From Myxocyprinus asiaticus (lineage: Eukaryota > Chordata > Actinopteri > Cypriniformes > Catostomidae): a stretch of DNA of 64,000 bases. This document shows, one piece after another, positions 1-11,831 of the stretch. How positions within the stretch are numbered: the stretch's first letter is position 1; each line of letters starts with the position of its first letter. Made by a program: the position numbers and the translations under genes. The stretch covers positions 19,244,281-19,308,280 of the forward strand of contig NC_059373.1 in assembly GCF_019703515.2 (NCBI RefSeq), written 5' to 3'. The notes below the pieces were generated by a model, which saw only the letters and a program-made list of their open reading frames with translations, searched no databases and was not told the origin of the DNA.

Positions 1-267
1 ACAACCATTTAAGTGTTATGGAGTAAAAATTAATTTCAGGGTCAACTTGTGCACTTGTTGGCTGTAATAACAACTCAAAGTATTAATGATATCAACTTAA
101 CTAACCTCGGACCATTGCTTCATGACATCTACACATGTTTTTGACAATTTTGTACAAATGTAATACCTTAAACATTACATTGCCGCTGATGCAAGTGAAA
201 ACACTGGAGACCGAAAATTGAAAACAGTCAAATCGTGGAACACTCCCACGTTCAGGAAAAAGGTGAA

Positions 268-575
268 CAATGGCATCGGTAACTGTAAACTATTGTGTTT
301 GAGTGATGCTACTTCTGCCTGTCCTGTTCAACCTGCTCCGAGCGGGATTCGAATCAGCATCTCTGGCATGGTAGGCGGGTGCGCTAATGAGGAGGCTAAA
401 GGCTACAACCTCTAGCGTCAGTCGCTAGTGCACCAATTGAGGCCAGGGGAGTGAAGTTTACACACACTGCACAGCACATACCAGCTGGCTCAGATTACAC
501 ATCCATGCCCCTAGGTGTACGTGTAAGTCTAAGACAACATGCATAAAATATTACTGAGTGCACCTTTAACAATTT
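268..575. mobile_element. Partial TTAA-type MITE, right end, interrupted by a SINE-like insert
   Basis: The stretches 268-311 and 506-575 align with 41004-41115 of the MITE in the gatad2b intron: CAATGGCATC(T/G)GTAACTG, then CATCCAYRCC..CTAGGTGT, then TTACTGAGTGCACCTTTAA. Between the two aligned parts lies a tRNA-like segment absent from the other copy. The left half of the element is not recognised here. Confidence 0.6.
312..505 (-). mobile_element. tRNA-derived SINE-like insertion
   Basis: On the minus strand there is a degenerate tRNA-like core: an A-box-like TTAGCGCACCCG and a B-box-like GATTCGAATCCC about 40 bases apart, the promoter arrangement of tRNA-derived SINEs. It interrupts a MITE whose uninterrupted counterpart is at 41004-41115, which supports it being a true insertion. 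It does not fold into a convincing functional tRNA. Confidence 0.45.
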
Positions 576-1292
576 TTTTATTTCTTGGCTACGTTGGTTG
601 ATGAGTTTACTTCTGGCCACCATAGTCGTCCCATCTGCAGTTGTTGCTTAAAGTCCCTATTGTCTTGTGAGGCCCCTGAGCACACGTTTTTGGAGGCCTC
701 ACCCACCTCCTCCGCCCCTATTGTACTTTAAGCAACTGGGGCCCCTAGTAGTCCGCTAGCACTTAATGTGCCAAGGGGCATAGGGGCCCTAGGGATCAGT
801 GCTTTGAGTCGTATGGCCTGAGGATCTGGAGGTCCCTGACAATCTGAGGCCCTGAGGGCACTTGCCCCATCTAAAATCCAACACTAAATCCATCGCTTGA
901 AACAAGAAACTGCAAGAGTTTCTTTGGCATGATTGCTCTATAGTGGTGTGTATAATAGAAAGGGCGAGGTCTGACTTAGGTTAAATTACTGCAGACGTCC
1001 AGCCCGGTCTTTATTTACTTGTTAAACTGTCCAGGAAAAGACTCACAGGAGTGAATACTGCTATGTAAATGTCGTCATACTCAAGATTCTCCCCACTTTT
1101 GAGGAAGAGGACAAAGGTCAGATTCCCCACTGATGACTAAAAATGACTTAATTGTCTGTAATTGTCTGAGATAATTTGTCACATTTGCACTAGTTGAACC
1201 ATGTGTAAACAGGTATTTAAAGTTATGTTATCATATTTCAACATGCTTTGCACCGCCATGGATCACATATGAGAAATAATGTCTGTGGAAAC
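576..1292. other. Intergenic stretch without recognised genes
   Basis: No reading frame or RNA gene is supported. At 660-870 there is a GC-richer patch with many GGCCCC/GGGGCC and GAGGCC words on both strands, possibly an old transposon relic, but no terminal repeats were recognised. Confidence 0.4.
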
Positions 1293-1893
1293 TTAACGGG
1301 ATAGTTCACCCAAAAATGCAAATTCTCTCATCATTTACTCACCCTCATGCCATTCCAGATGTGTATGACTTTTTTTCTTCTGCAGACCACAAATGAAGAT
1401 TTTTAGAAGAAAATCTCAGCTCTGTATGTCCTTACAATACAAGTAAATGGTGTCCAGAACTCTGAAGGTCCAAATATGACATAGAGGCAGCAAAAAAGTA
1501 ATCCATACGACTCCAGTGGTTTAATCAATGTCTTCTGAAGCAATCCAGTCACTATAGGAAGTGTAATCGAGCTTGAAATCACGATCGCCAGGATCACTGC
1601 TGTTAAGATTTATAGTGAAAAAGGAGTTACATTTTGGTCTGTTCCCACCCAAAACCAATTGGATCGCTTCAGAAGACATTGATTAAGCCACTGGAGACAT
1701 ATGGATTACTTTTATGATGAATTTATGTGATATTTGGACCTCCAGATTTCACTTGCATTGTTTGAACTAACAAAGCTGAGATATTCTTCTAAAAATCTTA
1801 ATTTGTGTTAAGCTGAAGAGAGAAAGTCATACACATCTGGGATGGCTTGAGAGTGAGTAAATGAGAGAATTTTCATTTTTGGGTTAACTTTAA
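1293..1893. mobile_element. TTAA-flanked fold-back MITE, copy 1
   Basis: The left arm begins TTAACGGGATAGTTCACCC and runs through CATCATTTACTCACCCTCAT. The right arm, inverted, ends ATTTTCATTTTTGGGTTAAC and TTTAA. Most of the element is a long imperfect inverted repeat (left arm about 1300-1560, right arm about 1660-1890). Its arms match copies at 2860, 6248, 35389, 50183 and 56470. It has no coding capacity, and the family is very common in cyprinid genomes. Confidence 0.75.
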
Positions 1894-2859
1894 GGAAACC
1901 TATAAATAAACCAAAACATTTGCTTAATCCACTAGGCGGATTTCCATATAAATACAGAAATGTACATTGTTTTTTTATTCAGCATGCTAAAAAAACATAT
2001 GTAATTGCATAATTACTGTGCTAGGATAATTTATGTTTTGTGTTCATGCTGCTAATCTATTTAGCTACCTGGTTTCTCTTAGATTTGAGAGGTATTTTTG
2101 GAGATATTTGGCTTAATACTACCACCCCATTATGGCTATGCACTTCTGTTAACTTTTAAACTGTTTATTAAAATGTCAGAACAAGGATGGCCCTTTTAAG
2201 AACTTAAGGGAAATTGACCTGTTTATCTTCATGGTTCAAGAAGGGAAATACCACTATCAAACTAATGGAGCCAAACTTATCATTGTTACAGAAACAATTA
2301 CTTCCTGCAGTCAAAACCAAGAGAAAGGCTGTCGTAATAGGGCTGTCCACTCTTTCATTATTTTTTATACCAAATATGTGTACTACACTTTAATGTCTGT
2401 TTATACATATAATACACATATATTGTCAGATATATATGCATTTTGTTTTCTTTTGAGAATGGCTGTAAAGTTTAAGTTGTCTTTGCTAAATGTAAATAAT
2501 AAAATGCATCCAACCATATAATCGTGCAAAGTTAGGAAAGCAAAATACTGTAAATATACTGTATTTATCAGCCTTTAAAAGGGAGGAGGAAATGTTCCCA
2601 TATCTTTTTGCTATTGATGTCACGGGCTGTGCGTCCAATCAAACTCTACAATATTTTGGTGCACATTCATCTGACACTTAGTAGAAGTTAGCTAAATTTG
2701 GTAGATGCCAACATGGACAGGCTGATTGACATTTCTTCATCCTCAAAAAAAGAAACCATGAACCAAAATAAAAATAGTAATAATAATAAAAAAAATAAAA
2801 TAAAATAAAAATAAAAATAAACATGAACAAAACTACACAGAAAATACTACCAAGATTAC
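1894..2859. other. AT-rich intergenic sequence, no gene
   Basis: No supported coding or RNA gene. Features are AT-rich words, an A-rich tract at 2764-2822 made of AATAAAATA-like units, and short open frames with no family resemblance. Confidence 0.4.
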
Positions 2860-3508
2860 ATAGTAAGTTCACCCAAAAATGAAAAGTCTCTCATCATTTA
2901 CTCACCCTCATGCCATCCCAGTTGTGTATGACTTTCTTTCTTCAGCAGAACACAAACAAAGATTTTATCTCAGCTCTGATGGTCCATACTGTGCAAGTGA
3001 ATGGTGATCAGGCCTTTGTAGCTCCAAGAATCACATAGGCAAATCCATACCTTCAGAAGCAATATAATAGGTGTGGTTGAGAAACAGATAAAAATTTAAG
3101 TCATTTTTTACTCTAAATCTCCACTTTAACTTTTACTTTAGAAAGTCACGTGTGGTGCCTGTTTAGTTTCACATTCACATCTGAAAGTTAAAGTTAAAGT
3201 GGAGATTTAGAGTAAAAAAGAATTTAAATACTGATCTGTTTCTCACCCACACGTGTTATATCGCTTCTGAAGATATTGATTTAAACATTGGAGTCATAAA
3301 GATTACTTCTATGTTTGCTTTTATGTGATTTTTGGAGCTTCAAAGGCCTGATCACCATTGACTTGCATTGAATGGACCTACAGAGCTAAGATATTTTTCT
3401 AAAAATCTTTGTTTGTGTTCTGCTGAAGAAAGTTATACACATCTGGGATGGCATGAGGGTGAGTAAATGATGAGAGACTTTTCATTTTTGGGTGAACTAT
3501 ACCTTTAA
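2860..3508. mobile_element. TTAA-type fold-back MITE, copy 2, with long palindromic centre
   Basis: The left end AGTTCACCCAAAAATGAAAA and the inverted right end TTCATTTTTGGGTGAACTAT followed by TTTAA identify the family of copy 1. The arms remain complementary far into the centre: 3079-3133 pairs with 3184-3244, including ACTCTAAATCTCCACTTTAA on one side and its complement on the other. The whole element could therefore extrude as a hairpin. Confidence 0.8.
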
Positions 3509-5442
3509 AAAGAGGAGAGACTTGACAAAGACAAGGGGACGGTAAGAAAGTTGCAAAAATGGCATCATTAATTACCCAATCAATGCACCAAGCACAATAC
3601 CCTCCATGCAAGCACAGAACAGCCCTAGAAACAATGTCCATTGCAGTGCAGTTTTCTGCATGACTGTGCCTTTAGTTGACCAATCCACAGCCTCAACACA
3701 TGCACACTCTCTAAAGCATATAGCATCAGTGTTGTTGAGGCAGTTCTGTTTAGAGACACTCTCATTGAGGGTCTTTCATGAGGGAGATGCCCATTTGACC
3801 CTGTTGTCAAGGCGATCATTCCATTGAACATCAGTATTAATGTAGCTATACAGTGAGTGGAGCATGCAAACATTTAGACTTCTGAGGGCCACTTGATGCT
3901 GTTTCCCTGCAGTGAGACTGCAGCATGTAGAGACATGTTGACTTTTATATCTTACAGTACATACTGCCCGCATGACGGTTTGATGTGAAGTAGACAGTAA
4001 AATGCTGCTACTACACACGGTACTGAATTACATTGATCAGTGATAGATAATCCCTATCATCAACACTTTAGATCATGGAATTCAATCAATGGCCTAAAAA
4101 AATAAAAAAAATTTCATAAATTTCTTTAGTATTTACTTCTATCTCATATCTGAGATGGATGTACAGGTGATTCAACACCAAACAGAACAGACTATAAAAC
4201 AAATCTTGTGTGCTGGATACAGATGTGTTACAGATTTAAACTTCTTACTCAAAAGGGGGTACTAAAAAACTTTGGTTGCTTAAATAAGCATTTAAAATGA
4301 ATTAAATTAGCCAACCTTAAAAATAAAGCACCTTACATTTAAGGAGGATATTTAAAATACATGAATGTTTAAAATATTAAAAAACATATGTATATTTAAA
4401 ATATTTAAATATAAAATATCTAAAAATTTAAATTCTATATTAAACGTATTTATTTTTATTTATTTTATAATTATTTATTTTGTGACCTATTTTACATAAA
4501 TATTGTAAGTTGTGTGATTTTAGAAAGAGAAATAATACAGGATAATACAGACACATAACGGACTTTGAGAGCCATGTCTAGAATCTTCCAATTGTAAAAA
4601 TGTAAAAAAAAAAAAAAAAAAACAGAAAGATAGTGGACTAAGGAAACATTCTAGATGATTTTGACCAGGCTTCTCAATAATACTACAGGTCTTTGAGTTG
4701 TCAAATGAGTTTAATGCTTTAAACACCCAACTATTCCTGCTATAATGTACATGTAATATTCTAACACAGAAAGGTGAAAGCAACAGTGGTGCTAAAAATC
4801 AAGCACCTGTTCTTCTCCCATTGTGCTAAACTGAGGTATATTTGTTATCACATTCATTTTCCTTAAGATATTCCTTTGGCTCTTTAACTCTTACAGTAAT
4901 GTACTTACACTTTTTCCATTTTCAATACATCAATTAATCCTGAATCATTACTGGCATACTCCCAATAACTAATCTCAATTTCAAAATCACTTACGAGAGT
5001 TACATAACAGATTTAACAAGGGTAAACTTCTCAGACTATTAACTATATTGTAACTTTCATCATGTTACAATCTGTGCCAACAACCTAAAAAACTTAATGT
5101 ATAATATACAAGAATATTCCAGTTTCAAATAACCATCAGAAGTAAAATAGTCTTAACAATTTTAATTTCTCTGCCTAGCTTTAATTAATAAAATCTCATT
5201 CTGTGTATATGCAAACACAATATAGTCAGTGTCTGTATAGAGCCTCAGTCTGTTCCTCTGATCTGCGCACCTGTCTGCCACACTTGAATTAGAAAGGGAG
5301 GAGAGGAGGTTACACAGAAAGCACAAGAATTAAATAGCTGAAAAACATCCCCCACCTTGCTGAGTGAATTAAATTCCTTCCTGCGTTATATCCAGTGGAA
5401 AAATCAACTCCATGTGAAAGTACTTTAACACAGTTGTACACA

Positions 5443-5444
<2 letters not shown>

Positions 5445-5474
<30 letters not shown>
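5445..5474 (+). repeat. (CT)n microsatellite
   Basis: About 15 perfect CT units followed by CA/CT-rich sequence. A T/C-rich block with TATAAA at 5529 follows, but no gene start was recognised beside it. Confidence 0.9.
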
Positions 5475-5479
<5 letters not shown>

Positions 5480-5956
5480 ACTCTGCCTTCTGTATGGCCC
5501 TTAGTCACACTCTTACTTTTCCTTCTCTATATAAAGCCCTCCGACCCACCCCTTCTGGTTTCATCCCCCCCCTCCCACCCACACACCACACTCTCAGATC
5601 TCTCTCCCTCTGGGACATGGAGCCACTTCAGGTTAAACAGTTTCCTGTTTTTGTGTGTTTGAATGAGTTTTGGAGCACCTTATCTTTGCATGCCACACTT
5701 TTCCTGTTGGTTAATTATGAGGCATACTGTTATCTATTCTGGTTCATGCCACTGCATCTATCCCTCGCTCTATTTCTGTAGTTTTCTTTATACACAAAGG
5801 TCAGTTCAGAGTCCTTCCCTCACCACCTGCTGGTCACAAGGGCAACTACAGTCACAAATTCATTCACATCATTTGCTGGATTACCACCTACAAATTTGTT
5901 CAGTCAATGGCTATTATTCACTGATTGTTTTTTTTTTTGTTTTGTTTTTTTAAATG

Positions 5957-5960
<4 letters not shown>

Positions 5961-5988
<28 letters not shown>
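5961..5988 (+). repeat. (ATT)n microsatellite
   Basis: Nine or so ATT units immediately after a T-rich tract. Confidence 0.9.
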
Positions 5989-5989
<1 letters not shown>

Positions 5990-6247
5990 AGAAATTAGGA
6001 AAGTTTTCAATAATGAATTTAAATCCTAAAGTAATGCTGATGCAATTTGAACTGTAAACCAACATAATTGTAACCACTACTAAATGGGATTAAACAAGAT
6101 TCATATAATAAACCTCTAAGACTCAAATAAGATCTAACTGAAATTTGGTTAAATAAATAAATAAGCAAGTGCTGATACACCACAAAAAAAGTATGCCTTT
6201 ATCAGTATTGTTTTGCTTTCTGGTAAACATACTGTATGTAAACATCC

Positions 6248-7844
6248 TTAAAGGCATAGTTCAGCCAAAAATGAAAATACTGTCTTCATTTACTCACCCT
6301 CACGTTTTTCAAATCCGTATGACTTTCATGCTTCTGTGATGAATTGTTAGAGAGCTATGTATTAATTTTTACACAAAAAAGTACAAATTAACACACTATA
6401 CATCCTATTGTGTATAAACCCAAACTAGCAAAGCATTAATTACAACAATGTTGGGAAAAATATGCAAGTGCATGTTATGGCTTCTTAAGTAGGCATCATA
6501 AATGGGTATCACTATATATAGGAATAAAGTGCATGTAAACCAAGTCAAGTGGTCTAAGACGTAAAATAAATAAATAAATAAATTGGCATACTGCCCTAAA
6601 GATCTATGCACATTGTACAGTATATTTCACAGCAGGCATATTTATAGGCTTTCATAATTACTAGGGAGTCTGGGGCCCATCAAGTACACAGTCTCAAGTA
6701 CTATGATGTTGTAGGGTGGTTTAAAATTATTTATTTTATTTATTTATTTTGCAAAAACTGCACCAAAGCATTCATTTCTGGTGATTTTAGGAGCATCATT
6801 TGAACATTTTCTTTAGTAGCCTATATATATTGTGTAGCATTAATGAACAGACTAAAAACATATTGTCACTTTTTCACATTACACAGCACAAGATGAAGTT
6901 TATCAAAGATACCTTTCTCAAAAGCCTGCTGTGGCAGTATCATGGTACAATGATGGTACAATTTGGTAAAACTTTGGTATTTTTATTATATACAGTAGGC
7001 CTATATCATGGTATTTATATGGAAGGCTACTCCAAAGAACATGTCCAAAAAAAAAAAAAAAACATGGTATTGGTTTGGTTTTGGTATTTTTAAGCGTTTT
7101 CATGTAATGTAAGTGTTTTGATACACTTTTATTTAGAAAGTATCTTTACCTGCAATAGACAATCGTTCACATGCTGCACTTGCACTCGCACATGATCTTC
7201 ATCACTGGCAAACGACTGAATGCAGCTGCAGGTCTTTTTTTATGGATTGTTAAGTAAATATTCACTTCATTCAGCGTTGTTTTTGTTCTCTCACTTCTAA
7301 AGCATCCCATTAATGTTTTACTGCATGACAAAGAGCTTCAAATGATTCAGCCCACATGTTAGACAAATTCATTGAGAAGAACCGACTCAAAAGACTGATT
7401 AATTCATGCATTGGGCATCACTTCGATTCACGAGCCTGCGCTCGTGAGTCTATGGCCGTGTTCACAATGGCATACTATCCATACTACTCTCACAGTTTTT
7501 TGCCAAACACAGGTATAACATAAACAGTAAGAGTACTATGGTAGTAGGGCATTTAGTACACGGTCTGTTTGTCCGTGGGGGCACCACAACACATCATCGG
7601 AACACACAGGGCACATTTTGTTTGACACAGATTGAACACATACTTATTGGCTCGGTAGATCGGCACCCCCGATGCGATGCAGCCCTAGGCGCTCGCCTTT
7701 GTCGCCTAATGGGTTGACCGGCCCTGATTACTGCCTAACATCTCCTTTGGTGTTCCAAAGAAAAAAGAAAGGCATACAGGTTTGGGATGACATGAGGATG
7801 AGTAAATGACAGAATTTTCATTTTTGAATTAACTGTCCCTTTAA
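6248..7844. mobile_element. TTAA-type MITE, copy 3, expanded by internal insertions
   Basis: The left end TTAAAGGCATAGTTCAGCCA with TTTACTCACCCTCACG, and the inverted right end GAGTAAATGACAGAATTTTC to CCCTTTAA, belong to the same family as copies 1 and 2. The 1.6-kb interior is longer than in the others. It contains foreign pieces: CATGGTA/TACCATG-rich sequence at 6940-7090, an A-run at 7048-7063, a patch at 7440-7570, and a GC-rich block at 7655-7735 ending in GACCGGCCCTGATTAC. That the two ends belong to one insertion is an inference from their orientation. Confidence 0.6.
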
Positions 7845-8599
7845 AACAAAATAAATGTACTTGAGAAGCAAAACTGCACTGTTATCAGTGAATATATCTT
7901 AAATAAATTTTTCTTACCCCATTGACAATATTTTTTTTTCTTGTTTTAAACATCAATCTAACACAATTTAGTGATGTTTATGCTGACGTGGTAACAAAAA
8001 TAAACTTAATCCAGTATATGTTTTCTGAAAACATATTATCATCCACAGTTTTGCTTCTCAAATAAATGTATCTTGTCTTAATGATGCTTAGATATTTTTA
8101 CAGGAAAATTATTTTTTCATTTGCGGTACTTACAGTTTTTCTCAATCGCTTTGGCTCATTTTTTGAAACAGTCTTAACATTCTCTAAACTGTAAGTGCAG
8201 TTGTCACAGCTGTTTTATGGAACATCACAACTATATTGCATGTCTGCAAAATGTAGTAACTCACCCAAAACATTTAATTCATGCTTTAAAACCTAGTTAT
8301 TGTGTCAGTAAATTGGCCAATGCCACCAAAATGAAATGTTTTTTTGTTTTTTTGTCATTGTGTGAGCCGTACTGGTCAAAATGTTTAGATGGAAATGTTT
8401 GTTATATAGAAATTTCATGTTAGTTCTGCTTTTTTGTTGACACTGACTGCTTAATGTACTATACAATAATGTCAGTTTTGTCTAGCTGAATGCTATTGTG
8501 TATCACACTGAGCTTTTTAGATACCGATTTCAACAGTAGGTAAAAATTTACTGGGAAAAGTCAATACAGTACAATACTGTAGTACACAGAAAAAGGATA

Positions 8600-9772
8600 T
8601 GCACATTTGTTTGAAAAGTTTGGAATAATGTACAGATTTAGCTGTTTTGGAAGGAAATTGGTACTTTAATTCACCAAAGTGGCATTCAGTAAAGTGGACA
8701 TTACTGGTGTAAAAAACAGCACCATCACTATTTGAAAAAAAAAATCATTTTTGATCAAATCTAGACAGGCCCCATTTCCAGCAGCCATCACTCCAACACC
8801 TTATCCTTGAGTAATCATGCTAAATTGCTAATTTGGTACTAGAAAATCACTTGCCATTATATCAAACACAGCTGAAAGCTATTTGGTTCGTTAACTGAAG
8901 CTTAACATTGTCTTTGTGTTTGATTTTGAGTTGCCACAGTATGCAATAGACTGGCATGTCTTAAGGTCAATATTAGGTCAAAAATGGCAAAAAAGAAACA
9001 GCTTTCTATTGAAACTCATCAGTTAATCATTGTTTTGAGGAATGAAGGCTATACAATGCTTGAAATTGCCAAAAAAAAAAAAAAAAAGATTTCATACAAA
9101 GGTGTACACTACAGTCTTCAGAGACAAAGGACAACTGGCTCTAACAAGGACAGAAAGAGACGTGAAAGGCCAGATGTACAACTAAACAAGAGGATAAGTA
9201 TATCAGAGTCTCTAGCTTGAGAAGTAGATGCCTCACATGTCCTCAGCTGACAGCTTCATTGAATTCTACCCACTCAACACCAGTTTCATGTACAACAGTA
9301 AAGAGAAGACTCAGGGGTGCAGGCCTTATGAGAAGAATTGCAAAGAAAAACCCACTTTTGAAACAGAAAAACAAAAAGAAAAGGTTAGAGTGGGCAAAGA
9401 AACACAGACATTGGACAACAGATAATTGGAAAAGAGTGTTATGGATCTTAACCCCATTGAGCTTTTGTGGGATCAGCTAGACTGTAAGATGCGTGAGAAG
9501 GACCGGACAAGACAGCCACATTTATGGCAAGTTCTACAGGAAGCGTGGGGTGAAATGTCACCTGAGTATCTTGACTTCTTAAGTAGTTTAAGAAGTTCTG
9601 ATTTGTATTTTTTTTTTTTTTTTTTTCAAATTGAAATAGTAATTTTTCATGTTATTAATGTCCTGACTATACATTGTGATCAGTTGAATGCCACTTTGGT
9701 GAATAAAAGTACCAATATCTTTCCATAAGAGCAAAATCTGTACATTATTCCAAACTTTTGGCTGCCAGTGCA
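8600..9772 (+). mobile_element. Tc1/mariner-family transposon, internally deleted
   Basis: Both terminal inverted repeats are present: AAAAGTTTGGAATAATGTAC on the left, its complement on the right, and long subterminal complementarity (left to about 8697, right from about 9690). TA dinucleotides flank the element at 8598-8599 and 9773-9774, the expected target duplication. At 1.17 kb it is shorter than a full Tc1 element (about 1.6 kb) because the middle of the transposase gene is missing. Confidence 0.88.
8984..9590 (+). pseudogene. Tc1-type transposase pseudogene
   Basis: Three pieces in shifted frames. N-terminal helix-turn-helix remnant: 8984-9220 (opening MAKKKQLSIETHQLIIVLRN), broken by an A-run at 9071-9088. 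Middle: 9217-9450, with LRGAGLMRRIAKKNPLLKQK and LEWAKKHRHW, typical of the Tc1 linker before the catalytic core. C-terminal: 9447-9590, starting at DLNPIELLWDQL, which carries the last acidic residue of the DDE triad. The segment holding the first two catalytic aspartates is absent between the second and third pieces, so the protein cannot be active. Confidence 0.85.
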
Positions 9773-10268
9773 TACAGTAAATGTATTTTTGTAGCAATGT
9801 GTTACATGTAAACAGAAAATTCACATTTGCACGTCCTATATAGGGAGATAAAATTGCCACAAATTGACATCCATGCAAAAAAAAAAGAAAAAAGAAAACT
9901 GCAACAATGAAAATGGAATATACATATATGTCTGACAGATTTTGATAATTGAATGGATAATTTTGCATGTGATAGCTCCCAAGATGAAATAATGTTTAGA
10001 AGTTGTGAAGAGTGTGACAATTTCACTGAGAATCAACTCATCAGTTTTGATCAGCAAGACATGTACATTTAGTTAATGTGCAAATTATAGACAATTGTAC
10101 TTACTCTTTTGCATGCATGTGCCAAAATACATGCAATTTGCTTAAATGAATACGAAATTCAAATCTGGTGTGAACAAGAAACTAATTGTTATGAGATTTG
10201 AACTTAATGTTTTGAAAAAAATAATTCTCATTCGAGAACTGAGCCAAAGCGATTGAAAAGCCTGTAAA

Positions 10269-11103
10269 GCACAGTGAGGTCAAAGCGAGAGAGAGTCAAC
10301 AATGTCTGTGATTGGGTATGACATGTGGCCCATCGTAAAGTCATTCTGGAACAATCTGGCTCTTTCTCCTTCATCATGCTTAAGCAGAAAAGCAGCAGTA
10401 GAAACAGACCCGCAGATGTAGCATATCAGCACGACAACAGGCACTCAATACTCCTCTTTAACAACTCCTTGTGTTCAGGTGTGTTGGGTGTTTACGTGTT
10501 CAGTATGAGAGACTAAAATGAAATGATGAGTCAGAACTGACGGAAGTTCATGGAGTGTTGTCAACCTCAAACCCAGATGGGCTTTTCTTAGGAACAAAGT
10601 GTCCAGAACCTTTCTAGTGGAAATATCCAAAGGAATTTGACATCAGTACATGCGTGTCCCCAGAAACACCGCCCACACAATGCTGTATATCTTCATATTT
10701 CAGATTTAAGCAGGAATAAAAAAAATATTTGTTGCTTTGTTGGTTCACATGTTCAATCTCTCATATTCTGAGGATTTTGAAAAATACATAGGTAATGTTT
10801 TCTGTCTGCTTATTCCAGTGGTGTAGATTTAATTTGAACATTGGAGGGGAAACATCCACCCATTTGTTAATATACAAAGCAGATATATATATGGGTATAT
10901 TCAGTCCAGTGTTTAATTACGTGAAGTTATTCAATGTACATACAGTATTTGAGTGACCGAATTGATTTCATTTATATGCTGTTTATTACAGAATACTTGC
11001 ACTTATCTACAATAAACCCTTTCATATGCAATGATAAAAAGTTCAATATCACCTAACTTGTGTAGCGGTCATAGCTGCATATACCAGTATCTCAAACTGA
11101 CAG
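10269..11103. other. Intergenic, no recognised gene
   Basis: No supported exon, RNA gene or complete repeat. Short open frames (for example 10325-10516) show no domain. Confidence 0.4.
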
Positions 11104-11481
11104 TCTGATCTCATGAAAATAACATGACAATGGCAAGATTTTTGCAAAAGTAAACTGCGTGCATTCATCTGCTAGTGTGCTTGGCTGGGCTTAAACTGCG
11201 GTCTTCTGATTCCAAAGACCAACACCATCAGGTGAGCTACCGCGCAAGCTAATCATGTTAGAATTAGTGTGTATATGTAAGTGGGTGTGTAATACAAGCA
11301 TTAAAATTGATCAGTTTTCAAATGATTAAAGTAAAGTTAAAGTAAAAGTGTTTCGATATCATAACATAGCAGTGTGTGAGTAATTTAATCAGGAAACTGC
11401 TTCGAAATGTAAATCGTGGCATGTAAAACTCACTTTGTAAAAATGTAGCCATTTTAACATTCATTCTATGAGACTAGGTTG
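11104..11481. mobile_element. Non-autonomous element with terminal inverted repeats and tRNA-like interior, copy 1
   Basis: Left end CTGATCTCATGAAAATAACA; right end TTCTATGAGACTAGGTTGC, which is the left end inverted. On the minus strand, 11250-11185 looks tRNA-like: A-box-like GTAGCTCACCTGATGG and B-box-like AGTTTAAGCCC. A related, longer copy lies at 54983-55798 and shares the internal GAGCTACCGCGCAAGC / TTAGCTACCGCACAAGC motif and both ends. A third, partial right end is near 15682. Confidence 0.6.
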
Positions 11482-11499
11482 CAGCAAACACATTTTCGT

Positions 11500-11786
11500 T
11501 TGTCTGGGGAGAGAGGGTAAGTGTTTTCACCTGAGATGAATTGCTGCTAATTATGATTTCTATGTTCACAGTGAGAGGCTGGGAGAAAAAAGGCTGCCCA
11601 AAACCCCAGAGAGGGAGAGAGAGAACCCAGCTGACAAGCTGTGTGTGTGCGTGTGTTGGCCACTGTCAGCTGTTGTAAAGCTTTACTGTCACGCTTGAGG
11701 TGGACTTATTTGATTTATAAATAAAAGTGACGTACCTGAGTTGGAATCGCTGTTCCCCACTTCCTCATTTCATTGAACCTTTTACA
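11500..11786 (+). repeat. 5' LTR of the gypsy-like element (start uncertain)
   Basis: The right end is set by the 30-bp sequence ending TTGAACCTTTTACA, repeated at the 3' side of the element, and by the following CTGGGGCCGAAACCTGGGA, which has the look of a primer-binding site. AATAAA at 11719-11724 is a plausible LTR polyadenylation signal. No clear 5'-TG boundary was found. Confidence 0.5.
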
Positions 11787-11831
11787 CTGGGGCCGAAACC
11801 TGGGATAAAAGAGGAAGAGGGATACGCTGCC

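Larger units (their letters stand above)
3509..6247. other. Intergenic region, no recognised gene
   Basis: No convincing exon or RNA gene on either strand. It is AT-rich (notably 4330-4500) and contains poly-A at 4603-4622. The short open frames at 3399-4018 overlap on both strands and match nothing known. Two microsatellites are listed separately. Confidence 0.4.
8131..10268. mobile_element. Inverted-repeat DNA element hosting a Tc1 insertion
   Basis: The left terminus TACAGTTTTTCTCAATCGCT and TTGGCTCATTTTTTGAAA is mirrored on the other strand at 10213-10268 (GCTTTACAGGCTTTTCAATC, GCTTTGGCTCAGTTCTCGAA). This gives terminal inverted repeats about 2.1 kb apart. No transposase of its own is visible. 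A Tc1 element occupies 8600-9772 inside it, so its original length was about 0.97 kb. The superfamily is unknown to me. Confidence 0.6.

Noticed and set aside
5395..5781. 128-codon plus-strand open frame
   Set aside because: Low complexity from the CT microsatellite, no homology recognised, no splice or promoter support beyond a chance TATAAA.
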